Shown here: piece by piece, positions 46,857 to 57,964 of the stretch
Layout: each line of letters opens with the position of its first letter
Numbering within the stretch: the stretch's first letter is position 1
From: Sphingomonas abaci
Lineage (GTDB): Bacteria; Pseudomonadota; Alphaproteobacteria; Sphingomonadales; Sphingomonadaceae
Length of the DNA: 64,000 bases
Assembly (NCBI RefSeq): GCF_014199625.1
Contig: NZ_JACHNY010000002.1
Coordinates: 1-64,000, forward strand
Reading direction: 5' to 3'
Position numbers and translations under genes: made by a program
The notes under the pieces: generated by a model
Database searches by the model: none
Seen by the model: only the letters and a program-made list of their open reading frames with translations
What the model was told of the DNA's origin: nothing

Positions 46857-48113
46857 ATGACGATAATCTCCCGCCGCGCGCTGATCGCCGCCGCCACCGC
46901 CGCGCCCCTCCTGTCCACAACCGCGCTGTTGCGCGCGGCCGAGCCGGACCTGTCAAGTCTTTCCAACCTGACCAAGGACGCCGTGCCCATCCAGCCGGCC
47001 GAACGCGCCGCGCGGCTCGCCCGTGCGCAGGCGCTGATGAAGGCGAACGGCATCGGCGCGGTGTTGATCGAGCCGGGATCGTCGATGATCTATTTCACCG
47101 GCATCGCGTGGGGGCGCAGCGAACGGCTGACCGCCGCGATCCTGCCGGTGGAGGGGGCGCCGTGCGTCGTGACGCCCTTCTTCGAGGAACCTTCGGTCCG
47201 CCAGACGCTGGCCGTGCCGGCCGAGGTGCGGGTCTGGCAGGAGGATCAGGACCCGTTGGCGGTGGTGGCGGGACTTCTGCGCGACCGCAAGCTCGCCGGG
47301 CAACCAGTCGGGATCGAGGAGACGGCCCGTTTCTTCGCGTTCAACGGACTGGCGCGGGCGTTGCCGGGGGCGAAGCTGGTTTCCGCCAACCCCGTCGTGC
47401 GCGGATGCCGGATGCGTAAATCAGCGGCCGAGATCGCGCTGATGCAATTGGCGACTCAGGTGACGCTTGCCGCCTATCGCTGGACCTATGACCGGGTCGA
47501 GCGTGGCATGACCGGTGCGGAGATCGGCGCGCTGATGAACGCCGCCACCCGCGCGCTGGGCGGCGCGCCCGAATTTGCGCTGGCGCTGATCGGTCCCGCC
47601 GCCGCGCTGCCGCATGGCAGCCGCGAGGTGATCCGGGTCGCCGACGGACAGGTGGTGCTGATGGATTGCGGCTGCGCCGTGCAGGGCTATCAGTCCGACG
47701 TGTCGCGCAGCTGGGTGCATGGCCGCGCGAGCACGGCGCAGCGCCGCGTCTGGGATCAGGTCGCGCGCGGACAGCAGGTCGCACTGGCGGCAGCGCGGAA
47801 CGGCACGCCCGCCGGTGCGGTCGACGATGCGGTGCGGCGTTATTACGAGTCGCTCGGCTATGGCCCCGGCTATCGCCTGCCCGGCCTGTCGCATCGCACG
47901 GGGCATGGCATCGGGCTGGACGGGCATGAGCCGGTCAACCTGGTCCATGGCGAGACCACGCCCCTGGCGGCAGGCATGTGCTTCTCCAACGAACCGGGGC
48001 TCTACTTGCCCGGCACCTTCGGTATCCGGTTGGAGGACTGCTTCCACATGACCGAGGCTGGGCCGCGTTGGTTCTCGACCCCGCCGACCTCGATCGACGC
48101 GCCGCTCGGCTGA
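46857..48113 (+). CDS. Tat-exported M24 family peptidase (Xaa-Pro type)
   Basis: Encodes 418 residues from ATG 46857. The N-terminus MTIISRRALIAAATAAPLL is a twin-arginine signal. The pita-bread metal site is present: MDCGCAVQGYQSDVSR (two Asp), HRTGHGIGLDGHE (His), FSNEPGLYLPG (Glu) and IRLEDCF (Glu). It is a periplasmic aminopeptidase P-like metalloenzyme. It is divergent from the symporter gene. Confidence 0.9.
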   Translation: MTIISRRALIAAATAAPLLSTTALLRAAEPDLSSLSNLTKDAVPIQPAERAARLARAQALMKANGIGAVLIEPGSSMIYFTGIAWGRSERLTAAILPVEGAPCVVTPFFEEPSVRQTLAVPAEVRVWQEDQDPLAVVAGLLRDRKLAGQPVGIEETARFFAFNGLARALPGAKLVSANPVVRGCRMRKSAAEIALMQLATQVTLAAYRWTYDRVERGMTGAEIGALMNAATRALGGAPEFALALIGPAAALPHGSREVIRVADGQVVLMDCGCAVQGYQSDVSRSWVHGRASTAQRRVWDQVARGQQVALAAARNGTPAGAVDDAVRRYYESLGYGPGYRLPGLSHRTGHGIGLDGHEPVNLVHGETTPLAAGMCFSNEPGLYLPGTFGIRLEDCFHMTEAGPRWFSTPPTSIDAPLG

Positions 48114-48252
48114 GACGGTTCTTCGGGAGAGACACGCGCCGGCAAGGCGCATCGTACTAAAGCGCCGGCAGGCGTCTAGGGTCGCTGCGGAACGATGGTG
48201 TTGCGGCTGGCCCTGGGCGACCCGCCACCGCAGGAGCCCAGGGCCTTTCGCC

Positions 48253-49962
48253 TCACAGCGCCAGGTCGGGGTGGCGATCGACGCGGACGCGCGTCGCCGC
48301 CGGGCGCGGCGTGGTGGCGACATGGACGGCGGGGGAGGGGATGGCGAGCTGCAGCGTTTCCGCCGTCGCGTTCCACTCATGCGCCAGCAACTGAGGATCG
48401 TCGTTCAGCTTCACGCCATAGCTCGGCACGATCTCGCGCAGCTTGGCCTGCCAGGACGGGTTGGCCAGGCGATTGGCGAAGACCTGCTTGATCAGGTTGA
48501 GCATGATCGACGGCGCGGTGGATGCTCCCGGCGACGCGCCGAGCAGGGCGGCGATCGTGCCGTCCTTCGAGGCGACGATTTCGGTGCCCAGCTTCAGTAC
48601 GCCGCCCTTTTCGGGGTCGCGCTTGATGATCTGCACGCGCTGCCCCGCCTGCCATAGCCGCCAGTCGCCGTCCTGCGCCTTGGGCAGATATTCGCGCAGC
48701 GCGTCCATCCGGTCCTTGTCCGACAGCATGAGCTGCCCGGCCAGATACTCGACCAGGTCGAAATCGTCCCAGCCGACCGCCAGCATCGGCCGGAAATTGT
48801 CGAGGGTGACCGACTTGGGCAGGTCGAAATAGGAACCCTGCTTCAGATATTTGGTGGAGAAAGTGGCGAAGGGGCCGAACAGCAGCGTCTGCTTGCCGCC
48901 GAAATAGCGCGTGTCGAGATGCGGCACCGACATGGGCGGCGAGCCCACCGCCGCCTTGCCATAGACCTTGGCGAGATGGCGGCCGGCGATAGCCGGATTC
49001 TCCGTGACCAGGAACGATCCGCCGACCGGGAAGCCGGCATAGGCGTCGCCCTCCGGAATGCCGGATTTCTGCAGGATCGGCAGCGCGCCGCCGCCGGCGC
49101 CGGCGAAGACGAAGCGTGCGGTGATGACCTGCCGCTCGCCGGTCTTGCGGTCGTGCGCGGTGACCCGCCACGTGCCGTCGGCATTCTGTTCGAGCTCGCG
49201 CACTTCATGGCCGGTCGTCAGACGAAAGCGGTCGCCCTTGCGCAGCGACGCGATATACTGCCGGGTGACCTCGCCCCAGTCGCAATCGGTGCCGAGCGGC
49301 GAGCGCGTCGCCGCCAGCGCCTGGCCGGGATCGCGCCCTTCCATCATCACCGGCACCCAGGCGGCGATCTGCTTGGGGTCGGTGGTGAACTCCATGCCGG
49401 AGAAGAGCGGGCTGGCGCCCAGCGCCGCATGGCGCTTGCGCAGGAACTCGACATTCTCCGCGCCCCATACCAGGTTCATATGCGGCGTGGAGTTGATGAA
49501 TGAGCGCGGCCGGGCGAGCGTGCCGGCGCGCACCTGATGGCTCAGGAACTGGCGGGTGGTCTGGAACTGCTCATTGATGTCGATCGCCTTCTGGATCTCG
49601 ACCTTGCCGTCCTTGGCGTTGACCGGCGTATAGTTGAGCTCGCACAGCGCCGAATGGCCGGTGCCGGCATTGTTCCAGCCGTTCGAGCTTTCGTCGGCGA
49701 CTTGATCGAGCCGCTCGACCATCTCCTGCGTCCAGTCGGGCTCCAGCTCCCGCAGCAGCACGCCCAGCGTCGCGCTCATGATGCCGCCACCGATCAGCAG
49801 CACGTCGACCTTGCGCTCGGCGACGATGCGGCCGCCCGAGCAGCCGGCCAGCGTCGTCGCCGCACCGGCCGCCAGGGCGGAGCCGAGCAGTCCGCGTCGG
49901 GTCACGCCCTCGGCAACAGGGGTTTCGGGCTGGGGCGAAAGCGGCGCGTTCGATGGGGGCAC
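48253..49962 (-). CDS. mqo: Malate:quinone oxidoreductase with Tat/lipobox-like N-terminus
   Basis: Encodes 569 residues from GTG 49962, chosen for its GAGGAGA ribosome-binding site. [25 protein letters not shown] and [16 protein letters not shown] are Mqo signatures, and [18 protein letters not shown] follows near the end. Mqo oxidises malate to oxaloacetate and reduces quinone. About 45 residues precede the FAD fold, including [21 protein letters not shown], a twin-arginine motif followed by a hydrophobic stretch and a lipobox. Canonical Mqo is cytoplasmic and peripheral, so this predicts export or an unusual membrane anchor. Confidence 0.9.
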   Translation of the reverse strand: MPPSNAPLSPQPETPVAEGVTRRGLLGSALAAGAATTLAGCSGGRIVAERKVDVLLIGGGIMSATLGVLLRELEPDWTQEMVERLDQVADESSNGWNNAGTGHSALCELNYTPVNAKDGKVEIQKAIDINEQFQTTRQFLSHQVRAGTLARPRSFINSTPHMNLVWGAENVEFLRKRHAALGASPLFSGMEFTTDPKQIAAWVPVMMEGRDPGQALAATRSPLGTDCDWGEVTRQYIASLRKGDRFRLTTGHEVRELEQNADGTWRVTAHDRKTGERQVITARFVFAGAGGGALPILQKSGIPEGDAYAGFPVGGSFLVTENPAIAGRHLAKVYGKAAVGSPPMSVPHLDTRYFGGKQTLLFGPFATFSTKYLKQGSYFDLPKSVTLDNFRPMLAVGWDDFDLVEYLAGQLMLSDKDRMDALREYLPKAQDGDWRLWQAGQRVQIIKRDPEKGGVLKLGTEIVASKDGTIAALLGASPGASTAPSIMLNLIKQVFANRLANPSWQAKLREIVPSYGVKLNDDPQLLAHEWNATAETLQLAIPSPAVHVATTPRPAATRVRVDRHPDLAL

Positions 49963-50272
49963 AAGGCGTCTCCTCGGTGGCTGCGCCGCCGCGCCCCATC
50001 GTCCGCGATGGGACGGGAGGGTGGGGCGACGCCGCCAGATGGTCATGTCGACCCCGGATACCCGCCGACCTTCAGCAGACGGCGCGGGCACCCACGGTCG
50101 TGGCTGCAATCCTCGCCTTGTATGTGATGTTATATAGCATCTCTCCGCCGCATGATCGTGCGTGGCGGACGATGACATGCCCATGACAGCATGGCCGCTT
50201 GGGTGCAAGCGCGGGACGGCAAGCCACGCTTGCCGCTTGAGGGCGGAACGACACTCGCCTAAGCCCGCATCC
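49963..50272. other. 310-bp divergent region between mqo and alaS
   Basis: It should hold both promoters. An AT-rich island (around 50118-50145, TTGTATGTGATGTTATATAG) stands out in GC-rich surroundings and may contain the alaS or mqo promoter, but no box pair with standard spacing was found. No gene or RNA structure is supported. Confidence 0.4.
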
Positions 50273-52933
50273 ATGACCTCGACCAACGACATCCGCCGCG
50301 GCTTTCTCGACTATTTCGGCAGCCAGGGGCACCAGATCGTGCCGTCCGCGCCGCTGGTGCCGCAGAACGACCCGACGCTGATGTTCGTGAACGCCGGCAT
50401 GGTGCCGTTCAAGAACGTCTTCACCGGGCTGGAGAGCCGGCCCTATTCGACGGCCACGTCCAGCCAGAAATGCGTCCGCGCCGGCGGCAAGCACAACGAC
50501 CTGGACAATGTCGGTTACACGGCGCGGCACCATACCTTCTTCGAGATGCTCGGCAATTTTTCGTTCGGCGACTATTTCAAGGAACAGGCGATCCTCAACG
50601 CCTGGACGCTGCTGACCCGCGAATGGGGTTTGCCCGCCGATCGGCTGACCGCCACCGTCTATCATACCGACGACGAGGCGTTCGACCTGTGGCGCAAGAT
50701 CGCCGGCCTGCCCGAGGAGCGGATCATCCGCATCCCGACCAAGGACAATTTCTGGGCGATGGGCGACAGCGGTCCGTGCGGGCCCTGCTCCGAGATCTTC
50801 TACGATCATGGCGACCATATCTTCGGCGGCCCGCCGGGCAGCCCGGACGAGGATGGCGACCGATTCGTCGAGATCTGGAACCTGGTGTTCATGCAATATG
50901 AGCAGGATGCCAACGAGATCGTCGGCGAACTGCCCAAGAAGTCGATCGACACCGGCATGGGGCTGGAGCGGATCGCGGCGGTGATGCAGGGCGTCCACGA
51001 CAATTACGACACGGACACGTTCAAGGCGCTGATCGCCGCCTCGACCGCGCTGACCCATACCGATGCGGAGGGCGAGCGCCGGGCGTCGCACCGGGTGATC
51101 GCGGACCATCTGCGCTCGGCCGGCTTCCTGGTGGCGGACGGCGTGCTGCCGGCCAATGAGGGGCGCGGCTATGTGCTGCGCCGGATCATGCGCCGTGCGA
51201 TGCGCCATGCGCACCTGCTGGGCGCCAAGGATCCGCTGATGCACCGGCTGGTCCCGGCGCTGGTCGCGGAGATGGGCGCGGCCTATCCCGAGCTGGTCCG
51301 CGCGCAGCCGCTGATCGAGGCGACGCTGCGCCAGGAAGAGACGCAGTTCCGCAAGACATTGGATCGCGGGCTGAGGCTGCTCGACGAGGCGACGACGGAC
51401 CTTCCCGCGGGCGGCACGCTGGCCGGCGAGACCGCGTTCAAGCTCTACGACACCTATGGCTTCCCCTTCGACCTGACCGAGGATGCGCTGCGGACGCAGG
51501 GCCTCCAGGTCGACCGCGCCGGCTTCGACGCGGCGATGGCCGAACAGAAGCGCGCGGCCCGCGCCGCCTGGAAGGGGTCGGGTGCCAAGGCGTCCGACGA
51601 CCTGTGGTTCGACATCGCCGAGGAGAGCGGCTCGACCGAGTTCACCGGCTATTCGACCGATGTCGGCGAGGCCGAAGTGGTCGCGCTGGTCAAGGACGGC
51701 GCGCGTGTCGACCATGCGACGGCCGGCGACACGGTGGCGATCGTAGTCAACCAGACGCCCTTTTACGGCGAGAGCGGCGGCCAGGTCGGCGATGCCGGCA
51801 CCATCGCCAGCGATGCCGGCCTGCGCGCGATCGTCACCGAGACGTCGAAGCAGCTCGGCCGCGTCTTCGTCCATCATGCGATCGTCGAGGCGGGCAGCAT
51901 CAAGGTCGGCGACCCCGTGAAGATGGCGATCGACGTCGCCCGTCGCGCGCAGATTCGCGCCAATCATTCCGCCACGCACCTGCTGCACGAGGCGCTGCGC
52001 CAGCGGCTCGGCACCCATGTCGCGCAGAAGGGCTCGCTGGTCGCGCCGGAGCGATTGCGCTTCGACGTGTCGCACCCGGTCGCGATGACGGCTGAGGAAC
52101 TAGCCGATGCCGAAGCCGCGGTGAACGCGCAGATCCGCGGCAATGGCAGCGTCACCACCCGGCTGATGAGCCCGGACGAGGCGATCGCGGAGGGCGCGAT
52201 GGCGCTGTTCGGCGAGAAGTACGGCGACGAGGTCCGTGTGGTGTCGATGGGCACCGAGGATGGTGGCCAGACCTATTCGATCGAGCTCTGCGGCGGCACG
52301 CACGTGACCGCGCTCGGCGATATCGGCCTGTTCAAGGTGGTCGGCGAGGGCGCGGTGTCGTCCGGCGTCCGCCGCGTCGAGGCGCTGACCGGCGAGGCGG
52401 CGCGGCAATATCTGGTCGGCCGCGACGAGACGCTGCGCGCCACCGCCGCCGCGCTCAAGGCGACGCCGGACGAGGTGCCCGCCCGCGTCGCCGCGCTGAT
52501 CGAGGATCGTCGCCGGCTGGAGCGCGAACTGGCGGACGCGAAGAAGGCGCTGGCGCTGGGCGGCGGGCAGGGCGGCCCGGTCGGTCCGGAGCAGGTCGGC
52601 GCGACCGCCTTTATCGGGCAGGTGCTGGACGGCTTCGACGCCAAGGGTCTGCGCGGCGCGGTGGACGAGGCCAAGCAGCGGCTCGGCTCGGGCGTCGCGG
52701 CGATCGTCGCGGTCAATGACGGCCGCGCCTCGATCGCGGTCGGCGTCACCGCCGATCTGGTCGGCACGTTCAGCGCGGTCGACCTGCTGCGGCGCGGCGT
52801 CGCGGCGCTCGGCGGGCAGGGCGGTGGCGGCCGGCCCGACATGGCGCAGGGTGGTGGTCCCGACGGCAGCAAGGGCGAGGCGGCGCTGGCTGCGATCCGC
52901 GCCGTGCTAGCTGGCGAGACAGTCGCCGCCTGA
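50273..52933 (+). CDS. alaS: Alanine-tRNA ligase
   Basis: Encodes 886 residues from ATG 50273 ([15 protein letters not shown]). The catalytic domain has [20 protein letters not shown] and [17 protein letters not shown]. The editing domain has [14 protein letters not shown] (HxxxH zinc site) and ELCGGTHV (Cys of the second zinc pair). The C-terminal dimerisation/C-Ala domain ends [10 protein letters not shown]. Normal length for the family. It charges tRNA-Ala and edits Ser and Gly. Confidence 0.97.
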   Translation: MTSTNDIRRGFLDYFGSQGHQIVPSAPLVPQNDPTLMFVNAGMVPFKNVFTGLESRPYSTATSSQKCVRAGGKHNDLDNVGYTARHHTFFEMLGNFSFGDYFKEQAILNAWTLLTREWGLPADRLTATVYHTDDEAFDLWRKIAGLPEERIIRIPTKDNFWAMGDSGPCGPCSEIFYDHGDHIFGGPPGSPDEDGDRFVEIWNLVFMQYEQDANEIVGELPKKSIDTGMGLERIAAVMQGVHDNYDTDTFKALIAASTALTHTDAEGERRASHRVIADHLRSAGFLVADGVLPANEGRGYVLRRIMRRAMRHAHLLGAKDPLMHRLVPALVAEMGAAYPELVRAQPLIEATLRQEETQFRKTLDRGLRLLDEATTDLPAGGTLAGETAFKLYDTYGFPFDLTEDALRTQGLQVDRAGFDAAMAEQKRAARAAWKGSGAKASDDLWFDIAEESGSTEFTGYSTDVGEAEVVALVKDGARVDHATAGDTVAIVVNQTPFYGESGGQVGDAGTIASDAGLRAIVTETSKQLGRVFVHHAIVEAGSIKVGDPVKMAIDVARRAQIRANHSATHLLHEALRQRLGTHVAQKGSLVAPERLRFDVSHPVAMTAEELADAEAAVNAQIRGNGSVTTRLMSPDEAIAEGAMALFGEKYGDEVRVVSMGTEDGGQTYSIELCGGTHVTALGDIGLFKVVGEGAVSSGVRRVEALTGEAARQYLVGRDETLRATAAALKATPDEVPARVAALIEDRRRLERELADAKKALALGGGQGGPVGPEQVGATAFIGQVLDGFDAKGLRGAVDEAKQRLGSGVAAIVAVNDGRASIAVGVTADLVGTFSAVDLLRRGVAALGGQGGGGRPDMAQGGGPDGSKGEAALAAIRAVLAGETVAA

Positions 52934-53059
52934 TCCAGCCAAGCATCTGTGCATAGGCCTCTTTCCGCCGTCGTGCGTTGCCGATAGGCTGACGCGAAAC
53001 AGGAGAGGGCAGGGCGTGACGGAGATCGGCGTGATGGCGACGGCTGTGCTTCGGACAGC

Positions 53060-53737
53060 GTGGTGAGGGCGGCCTGGCTGCTGCCGATGGCGCTGGCGGC
53101 GGCGATGCCGGTCGCGGCGCAGACGCCCCGCGACCTGCTGACCGCCGCCGCCTATCAGGACAGCGACAAGGCGGCGGCGCTCGGCAAGATCGATCGGGCG
53201 CGCAGCGTCGCGCTCGCCGAGCTGAAGACTGACGGTAGTGACCAGGAGGCGGCGATCATCGCCGCGATCGCCATGGCCTATCGCGCCAAATTGTCCGGCG
53301 CGCGCAGCGAGGCGTTGGCGGCGCGGCGCGAGATCGAGGCGCTGGTCGCTCGCTATCCCCGCAATGCCGAGGCGCAGCTGGCGCTGGGCGCCTGGCATCT
53401 CGGCATCATCAACCGGGTCGGCAAGATCATGGGGCGCGCCGGCGCCGGCGCGCGGCAGGATGTCGGCCTGGCGGCGCTCGACCGCGCGGTGGCGCTCGGC
53501 GGCAGTCGCGCGAGCATCGTCGGACTGGCGGCGATGCTGCGGATCGAGCTTGATCCGGCGGACGTGGCGGGGCGCAACTGGCTGGAGGCGACGGTGAAGG
53601 CGGGGGCGCCCGCGCCGCTCGACCGGATCGCCCAGCGCGCGGCGCTACAGGTGCTCTCGGCCCTGCGGCGCGGGGACCGCAAGACGGCGCAGCTGCTGGC
53701 GGACCGGCAATTGCCCTTCGGGTGGTTCAAGGGGTGA
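53060..53737 (+). CDS. Exported TPR-like protein, unknown
   Basis: Encodes 225 residues from GTG 53060. A signal peptide (MVRAAWLLPMALAAAMPVAAQ) is followed by helix pairs with TPR-like spacing (YPRNAEAQLALGAWHLGIINR; GLAALDRAVALGG; QRAALQVLSALRRGDRKTAQ). It is probably periplasmic and a protein-interaction scaffold. No specific family was recognised. Confidence 0.75.
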   Translation: MVRAAWLLPMALAAAMPVAAQTPRDLLTAAAYQDSDKAAALGKIDRARSVALAELKTDGSDQEAAIIAAIAMAYRAKLSGARSEALAARREIEALVARYPRNAEAQLALGAWHLGIINRVGKIMGRAGAGARQDVGLAALDRAVALGGSRASIVGLAAMLRIELDPADVAGRNWLEATVKAGAPAPLDRIAQRAALQVLSALRRGDRKTAQLLADRQLPFGWFKG

Positions 53738-53788
53738 CGGCGGCGCGGTAACGCCGTTTCCGATCCAGGCGACGCCGCGACCACGGCT

Positions 53789-55561
53789 TCAGCCCACCTC
53801 GCTCTTGCGCCGGACACGCCGTATGCGTGGCTCGCGTTCCAGCGCGGCTTTGCGGCGGATCGTCTGGCGCATCTCGTCGCGCTTCTCGTGGATCGAGGCG
53901 ATCACCGGACCCATCGCCACGCCCAGGTCAACCAACACCGCTTCCGACAATTGCAGCGAGCTTTCCAGCGTCTCGGGCACCGCGTCGGTCACCCCGGCGC
54001 GATAGAGTTCGGCGGCATGGGCGGCATCGCGCGCGCGCGCTACGATCGGCAGATCGGGCGCGGTGGCGCGGATGCGGCGGGTCAGCCGCACGGTGAGGAC
54101 CGGATCGTCCATCGTCAGCACCAGGGCCCGCGCTTGGGGCAACGCCAGCCGGTCGACCAATTCCGCCCGCGCGACATCGCCGAACAGCACCGCATAGCCG
54201 TTGCGGCGACCCTCGGTCACCGCGTCGATATCGGCCTCGACCGCGATATAGGCGTGGCCATGCACCGCGAGCAGATCGGCCACCATCTGCCCGACCCGGC
54301 CGAAACCGATGATGACAGTGCGCGGGCCGTCCTCGTCCCGGGCCATGTCGCCGGGCAGGTCGCGCGTCTCGATCCGGCGGGAGATGGTGCGGCCGGCGAG
54401 CGCGAGCAGCGGCGTTATCGTCAGGCCGATCGCGGTCACCGTCTGCCAGAACGCGGCCGTCGAGGGCTGGATGATCTGCGCCTGCGCGGCGGTGGCGAGC
54501 ACGATCAGCGTCGTCTCGCTGGGGCTGCCCATCAACAGGCCGGTTTCCGCCGCGACGCCGCGCCGCGCCTGCGAGACGCGCAGCAGCAGATAGGTGACGA
54601 TGGTCTTCACCGCGACCACGCCCACCACCGCGGCCAATAGCGACGGCCAGTTGGCGGCGATCAGCCGCAGGTCGAGGCTCATGCCCACCGTGATCAGGAA
54701 CACGCCCAGCGCCAGACCCTTGAACGGCGCCGTGATCACCTCGACCTCGCTATGATATTCGGTCTCGGCGATCAGCAGGCCGGCGAGCAGCGCGCCGACG
54801 ATCGGCGACAGGCCGGCGGCGGTGGTCGCGACGCTGGCGACAATCACGACCAGCAGCGACGCGGCCAGGAACAGCTCCGGGCTCTTGGTCCGCGCAGCTT
54901 GCGCAAACAGGCGCGGCAGCACGAAGCGGCCGCCCAGATACATGACCGCGACGGTGATGCCGCCGCGTAAAGCGACTCCGGCGATGCCGGCCCAGCCCTG
55001 GTCGGAGGCAGTCGGGGCCATGGCGCCCAGCGCGAAGATGATCGGCACCAGCGCCAAATCCTCGAACAGCAGCATCGCGAAGGCGCCGCGCCCGACCGGG
55101 CTGGTGGTGCCGACCAGCGGCAGGACCAAGGCGGTGGAGGACAGGGCCACCGCCAGGCCGAGGCCGATCGCGCCCGCCCAGGGCTGGCCCATGACGTGGA
55201 GCGCGATGCCGATCAGCGCCGCCGATCCGATCAATTCCGCCGCGCCGATCACGAACACCTGTCGCCGAAGCGCCCAGAGGCGTCGGAACGACAGTTCCAG
55301 CCCGATCGAAAAGAGCAGCAGCACGATGCCGAACTCGGCGAAGGGCGCGATCGACTCCGGGTCGGAGATGGTGATGTAATAGAGCCAGGGGATGTGCGGC
55401 ACCAGCGAACCCAGGCCGGCCGGCCCAACCAGCATCCCGACCAGGATGAAGCCGATGACCGGGCTGACCCGGAAGCGCGCGAAGGCGGGGATGACCAGTC
55501 CGGCCGCCCCCAGGATGACCAGCGCATCGCTGAACGCGGCATTGTCGATTGCGATCGCCAT
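53789..55561 (-). CDS. CPA2 cation:proton antiporter with TrkA-N domain (KefB/YbaL-like)
   Basis: Encodes 590 residues from ATG 55561. Ten to twelve membrane segments (about 10-390) include FSIGLELSFRRLWALRRQVF and GVFLITVGMSLDL, typical of KefB/YbaL. A Rossmann TrkA-N domain starts at VIIGFGRVGQMVADLL (about 425). A short basic C-terminal tail follows. It likely exchanges K+ or Na+ for protons under nucleotide control. Confidence 0.9.
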   Translation of the reverse strand: MAIAIDNAAFSDALVILGAAGLVIPAFARFRVSPVIGFILVGMLVGPAGLGSLVPHIPWLYYITISDPESIAPFAEFGIVLLLFSIGLELSFRRLWALRRQVFVIGAAELIGSAALIGIALHVMGQPWAGAIGLGLAVALSSTALVLPLVGTTSPVGRGAFAMLLFEDLALVPIIFALGAMAPTASDQGWAGIAGVALRGGITVAVMYLGGRFVLPRLFAQAARTKSPELFLAASLLVVIVASVATTAAGLSPIVGALLAGLLIAETEYHSEVEVITAPFKGLALGVFLITVGMSLDLRLIAANWPSLLAAVVGVVAVKTIVTYLLLRVSQARRGVAAETGLLMGSPSETTLIVLATAAQAQIIQPSTAAFWQTVTAIGLTITPLLALAGRTISRRIETRDLPGDMARDEDGPRTVIIGFGRVGQMVADLLAVHGHAYIAVEADIDAVTEGRRNGYAVLFGDVARAELVDRLALPQARALVLTMDDPVLTVRLTRRIRATAPDLPIVARARDAAHAAELYRAGVTDAVPETLESSLQLSEAVLVDLGVAMGPVIASIHEKRDEMRQTIRRKAALEREPRIRRVRRKSEVG

Positions 55562-55671
55562 GGTCGTTACCTGCCCGATCCGATCGCGCTTGTCAGCCGC
55601 GTCGCGGCCTTTCCGCTGCTCCGGCGGGTTGCGACCGCGGAACGGCGGGTGTCGGCACGCGTACTGTGCCG

Positions 55672-57051
55672 ATGCACGATACTGATCCATCCAAGCCCGT
55701 CCTGCTATGGTTGCGGCAGGACCTGCGGTTGCGCGATCACCCTGCGCTCCTGGCGGCGGTGGACGAGGGTGCGGTCATCCCGGTCTATATCCTGGACGAC
55801 GACGCGCCCGGCGCATGGCGGATCGGCGGGGCTCAGCGCTGGTGGCTGCATCACAGCCTGGCGCGGCTGGGCGAGGCGTTGGCGGAGAAGGGCAGCCGGC
55901 TGATCCTGCGTCGGGGCGATGCGCTTGGCCAATTGCGGTCACTGATGCACGAGACGGGCGCGGCGCGGATCCATGCCAGCACCCAGTACGAGCCCTGGTG
56001 GCGGCGGGTCGACACCGCGCTGGGCGATGCGCTCCATCTCCATGAGGGCAATCACCTCTGCCGGGTCGAGGATGTCCGCACCGGCAGCGGCGCGCCGTTC
56101 CGCATCTATTCGTCCTTCTGGAAGGCCTTGCAGGCGCATCTGCCGCCGCCCCGGCCTCTGCCCGCGCCCGACGCGATCCCCGCGCCCGGCCAATGGCCGA
56201 CGACCGAGACGCTGTCGGACTGGGCGCTGCTGCCGACCACGCCCGACTGGTCGACCGGCTTCGATGCCGACTGGACGCCGGGCGAGGCGGAGGCGCAGCG
56301 CAAGGTCGAGGCGCTGGGCGCGCTGCTGTCCGGCTATGACGTGCAGCGCAACCTGCCGGCGGAGGACGGCACGACCCGCCTGTCACCGCACCTGCATTTC
56401 GGCGAGGTGTCGGCGCGCAGCGTCTGGCACGCGACCGATCGTCACGCCGATGCCACCGGCTTCCGCAAGGAACTGGCCTGGCGGGATTTCACCGACGGCG
56501 TGGTGATGGCGCTGCCCGACTATGCGACGGTCAACGGGCGCTCCCGCTATGACGACCTGCCCTGGCGCACGGGACGGGCGGCGAAGGGCGACCTGCAAGC
56601 CTGGCAGCGTGGCCGCACCGGCTATCCGATCGTCGATGCCGGGATGCGTCAGCTCTGGCATAGCGGCTGGATGCACAATCGCGTGCGCATGATTACCGCC
56701 AGTTTCCTGGTCAAGCACCTGTTGATCGACTGGCGCGAGGGCGAGCGCTGGTTCTGGGACTGCCTGGTCGACGCCGATTACGGCAACAATGCCGTCAACT
56801 GGCAATGGGTGGCGGGCACCGGGGTTGACGCCAACATGTTCGGCCGGATCATGGCCCCGCTCGGCCAGTCGGAAAAGTTCGCGGCGGGCGATTACATCCG
56901 GCGCTGGGTGCCGGAACTGGCGGATCTCCCCGACCCGGCGATCCACGATCCGGAGGCGGCCGGGTGCCGGCCGGGCGATTATCCGGCCAAGATCATCGGG
57001 CACCGCGAGGCCAGGGAGCGCGCACTCGCCGCGGCGGCGACGTTGCGCTAG
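55672..57051 (+). CDS. phrB: Deoxyribodipyrimidine photolyase
   Basis: Encodes 459 residues from ATG 55672. LLWLRQDLRLRDHPAL starts the antenna-chromophore domain, and the FAD domain has HLHFGEVSARSVW, then YPIVDAGMRQLWHSGWMHNR and LVDADYGNNAVNWQWVAGTG. This pattern is class I CPD photolyase. It repairs UV dimers with blue light. The photolyase is divergent from the antiporter gene with 110 bp between. Confidence 0.95.
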   Translation: MHDTDPSKPVLLWLRQDLRLRDHPALLAAVDEGAVIPVYILDDDAPGAWRIGGAQRWWLHHSLARLGEALAEKGSRLILRRGDALGQLRSLMHETGAARIHASTQYEPWWRRVDTALGDALHLHEGNHLCRVEDVRTGSGAPFRIYSSFWKALQAHLPPPRPLPAPDAIPAPGQWPTTETLSDWALLPTTPDWSTGFDADWTPGEAEAQRKVEALGALLSGYDVQRNLPAEDGTTRLSPHLHFGEVSARSVWHATDRHADATGFRKELAWRDFTDGVVMALPDYATVNGRSRYDDLPWRTGRAAKGDLQAWQRGRTGYPIVDAGMRQLWHSGWMHNRVRMITASFLVKHLLIDWREGERWFWDCLVDADYGNNAVNWQWVAGTGVDANMFGRIMAPLGQSEKFAAGDYIRRWVPELADLPDPAIHDPEAAGCRPGDYPAKIIGHREARERALAAAATLR

Positions 57052-57238
57052 CGTTGTAGGCCAGACAGAGGATCGTTGCAGAACCCGGCGCACCATCCCG
57101 AGGGAGGTTCTGGGTTCGGGGACGTTGGTGTTCGGCCCCGTCATTCCGGGCCGAAACCTCCATCGGTCGTGGGCCGTCGAGGGAGCGCGATGATCGATCG
57201 CGCGATGTTGCCGACACCACCAGGGGAGATCGGCCCGC
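57052..57238. repeat. Intergenic palindromic region between phrB and the SDR gene
   Basis: The gap between convergent genes contains GGGAGGTTCTGGGTTCGGGG and, about 30 bp later, the partly complementary CGGGCCGAAACCTCC, which could fold into a hairpin and serve as bidirectional terminator. The string GGGGACGTTGGT also occurs in the ettA downstream gap. No gene is supported. Confidence 0.45.
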
Positions 57239-57964
57239 TCAGCTGACCCGCTCGAAATGCCCGACGACGAATCCGTCCACCGCCAGCGTCGCGATCCGTG
57301 TCGCCACCGTCTCGGGTGGCTTGACCGAAGCGGGGTCTTCGCCGGGATAGGCCCGCTCGCGCATCTTGGTCCGCGTCGCGCCGGGGTCAACGATGGCGAC
57401 GCGCACCCGGCTGATCTCCGCCAATTCGTCGCCATAGGCGCCCAGCAGCGTCTCGAACGCCGCCTTCGACGCGCCATAGGCTCCCCAATAGGCGCGCGGG
57501 GAACGGCCGACGCTGGAAGTCAGGCCGATCACCTTGCCGGCCTTGGCGCGCCGGAGCAGCGGGTCGAAGGCAGTCAACAGGGCGGCCTGGGCACTGACGT
57601 TGAGCGTCAGCACCGCGGCGAGTTCCTTGGGATCGATCGCCGGCACCGCCGCCAGGCTGCCCAAAGTCGCCGCGTTCAGCACCAGGAGGTCGAGCGAGGT
57701 CCAGCGCTCGCCGATCGCCTGCGCCAGCCGCGCGATCGAGTCGGTCTGGGTCAGGTCGAGCGGCGCGATCGTGGCCGAACCGCCGGCGTCGAAGATCGCC
57801 TGCTCGACCTGCTCCAGCGGCCCGGCCGACCGGGCCGTGAGAACGACGTGCGCGCCCAGTCGCGCCAGCTCGCGCGCGGTCGCCGCGCCGATGCCGCGAC
57901 TGGCGCCGGTGACCAGCGCCAGTTGCCCGTCCAGCGGACGCCCGTCGGTCGCCGCCTCGCTCAA
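57239..57964 (-). CDS. Short-chain dehydrogenase/reductase
   Basis: Encodes 241 residues from TTG 57964, which overlaps the purF stop as TTGA, so it is translationally coupled to purF. TGASRGIGAATARE is the cofactor-binding TGxxxGxG motif, LNAATLGS is the NNAG-like segment, and SSVGRSPRAYWGAYGASKAAF gives the catalytic Ser-Tyr-Lys. The substrate is unknown. Coupling to purF is common in sphingomonads but not evidence of a purine role. Confidence 0.9.
   Translation of the reverse strand: MSEAATDGRPLDGQLALVTGASRGIGAATARELARLGAHVVLTARSAGPLEQVEQAIFDAGGSATIAPLDLTQTDSIARLAQAIGERWTSLDLLVLNAATLGSLAAVPAIDPKELAAVLTLNVSAQAALLTAFDPLLRRAKAGKVIGLTSSVGRSPRAYWGAYGASKAAFETLLGAYGDELAEISRVRVAIVDPGATRTKMRERAYPGEDPASVKPPETVATRIATLAVDGFVVGHFERVS

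Noticed and set aside
45407-47419. 670-residue plus-strand frame across the symporter gene and part of the M24 gene
   Set aside because: Antisense or alternate-frame shadow; both real genes show family motifs.
50072-52075. 667-residue minus-strand frame opposite alaS
   Set aside because: Antisense shadow of AlaS; no motifs of its own.
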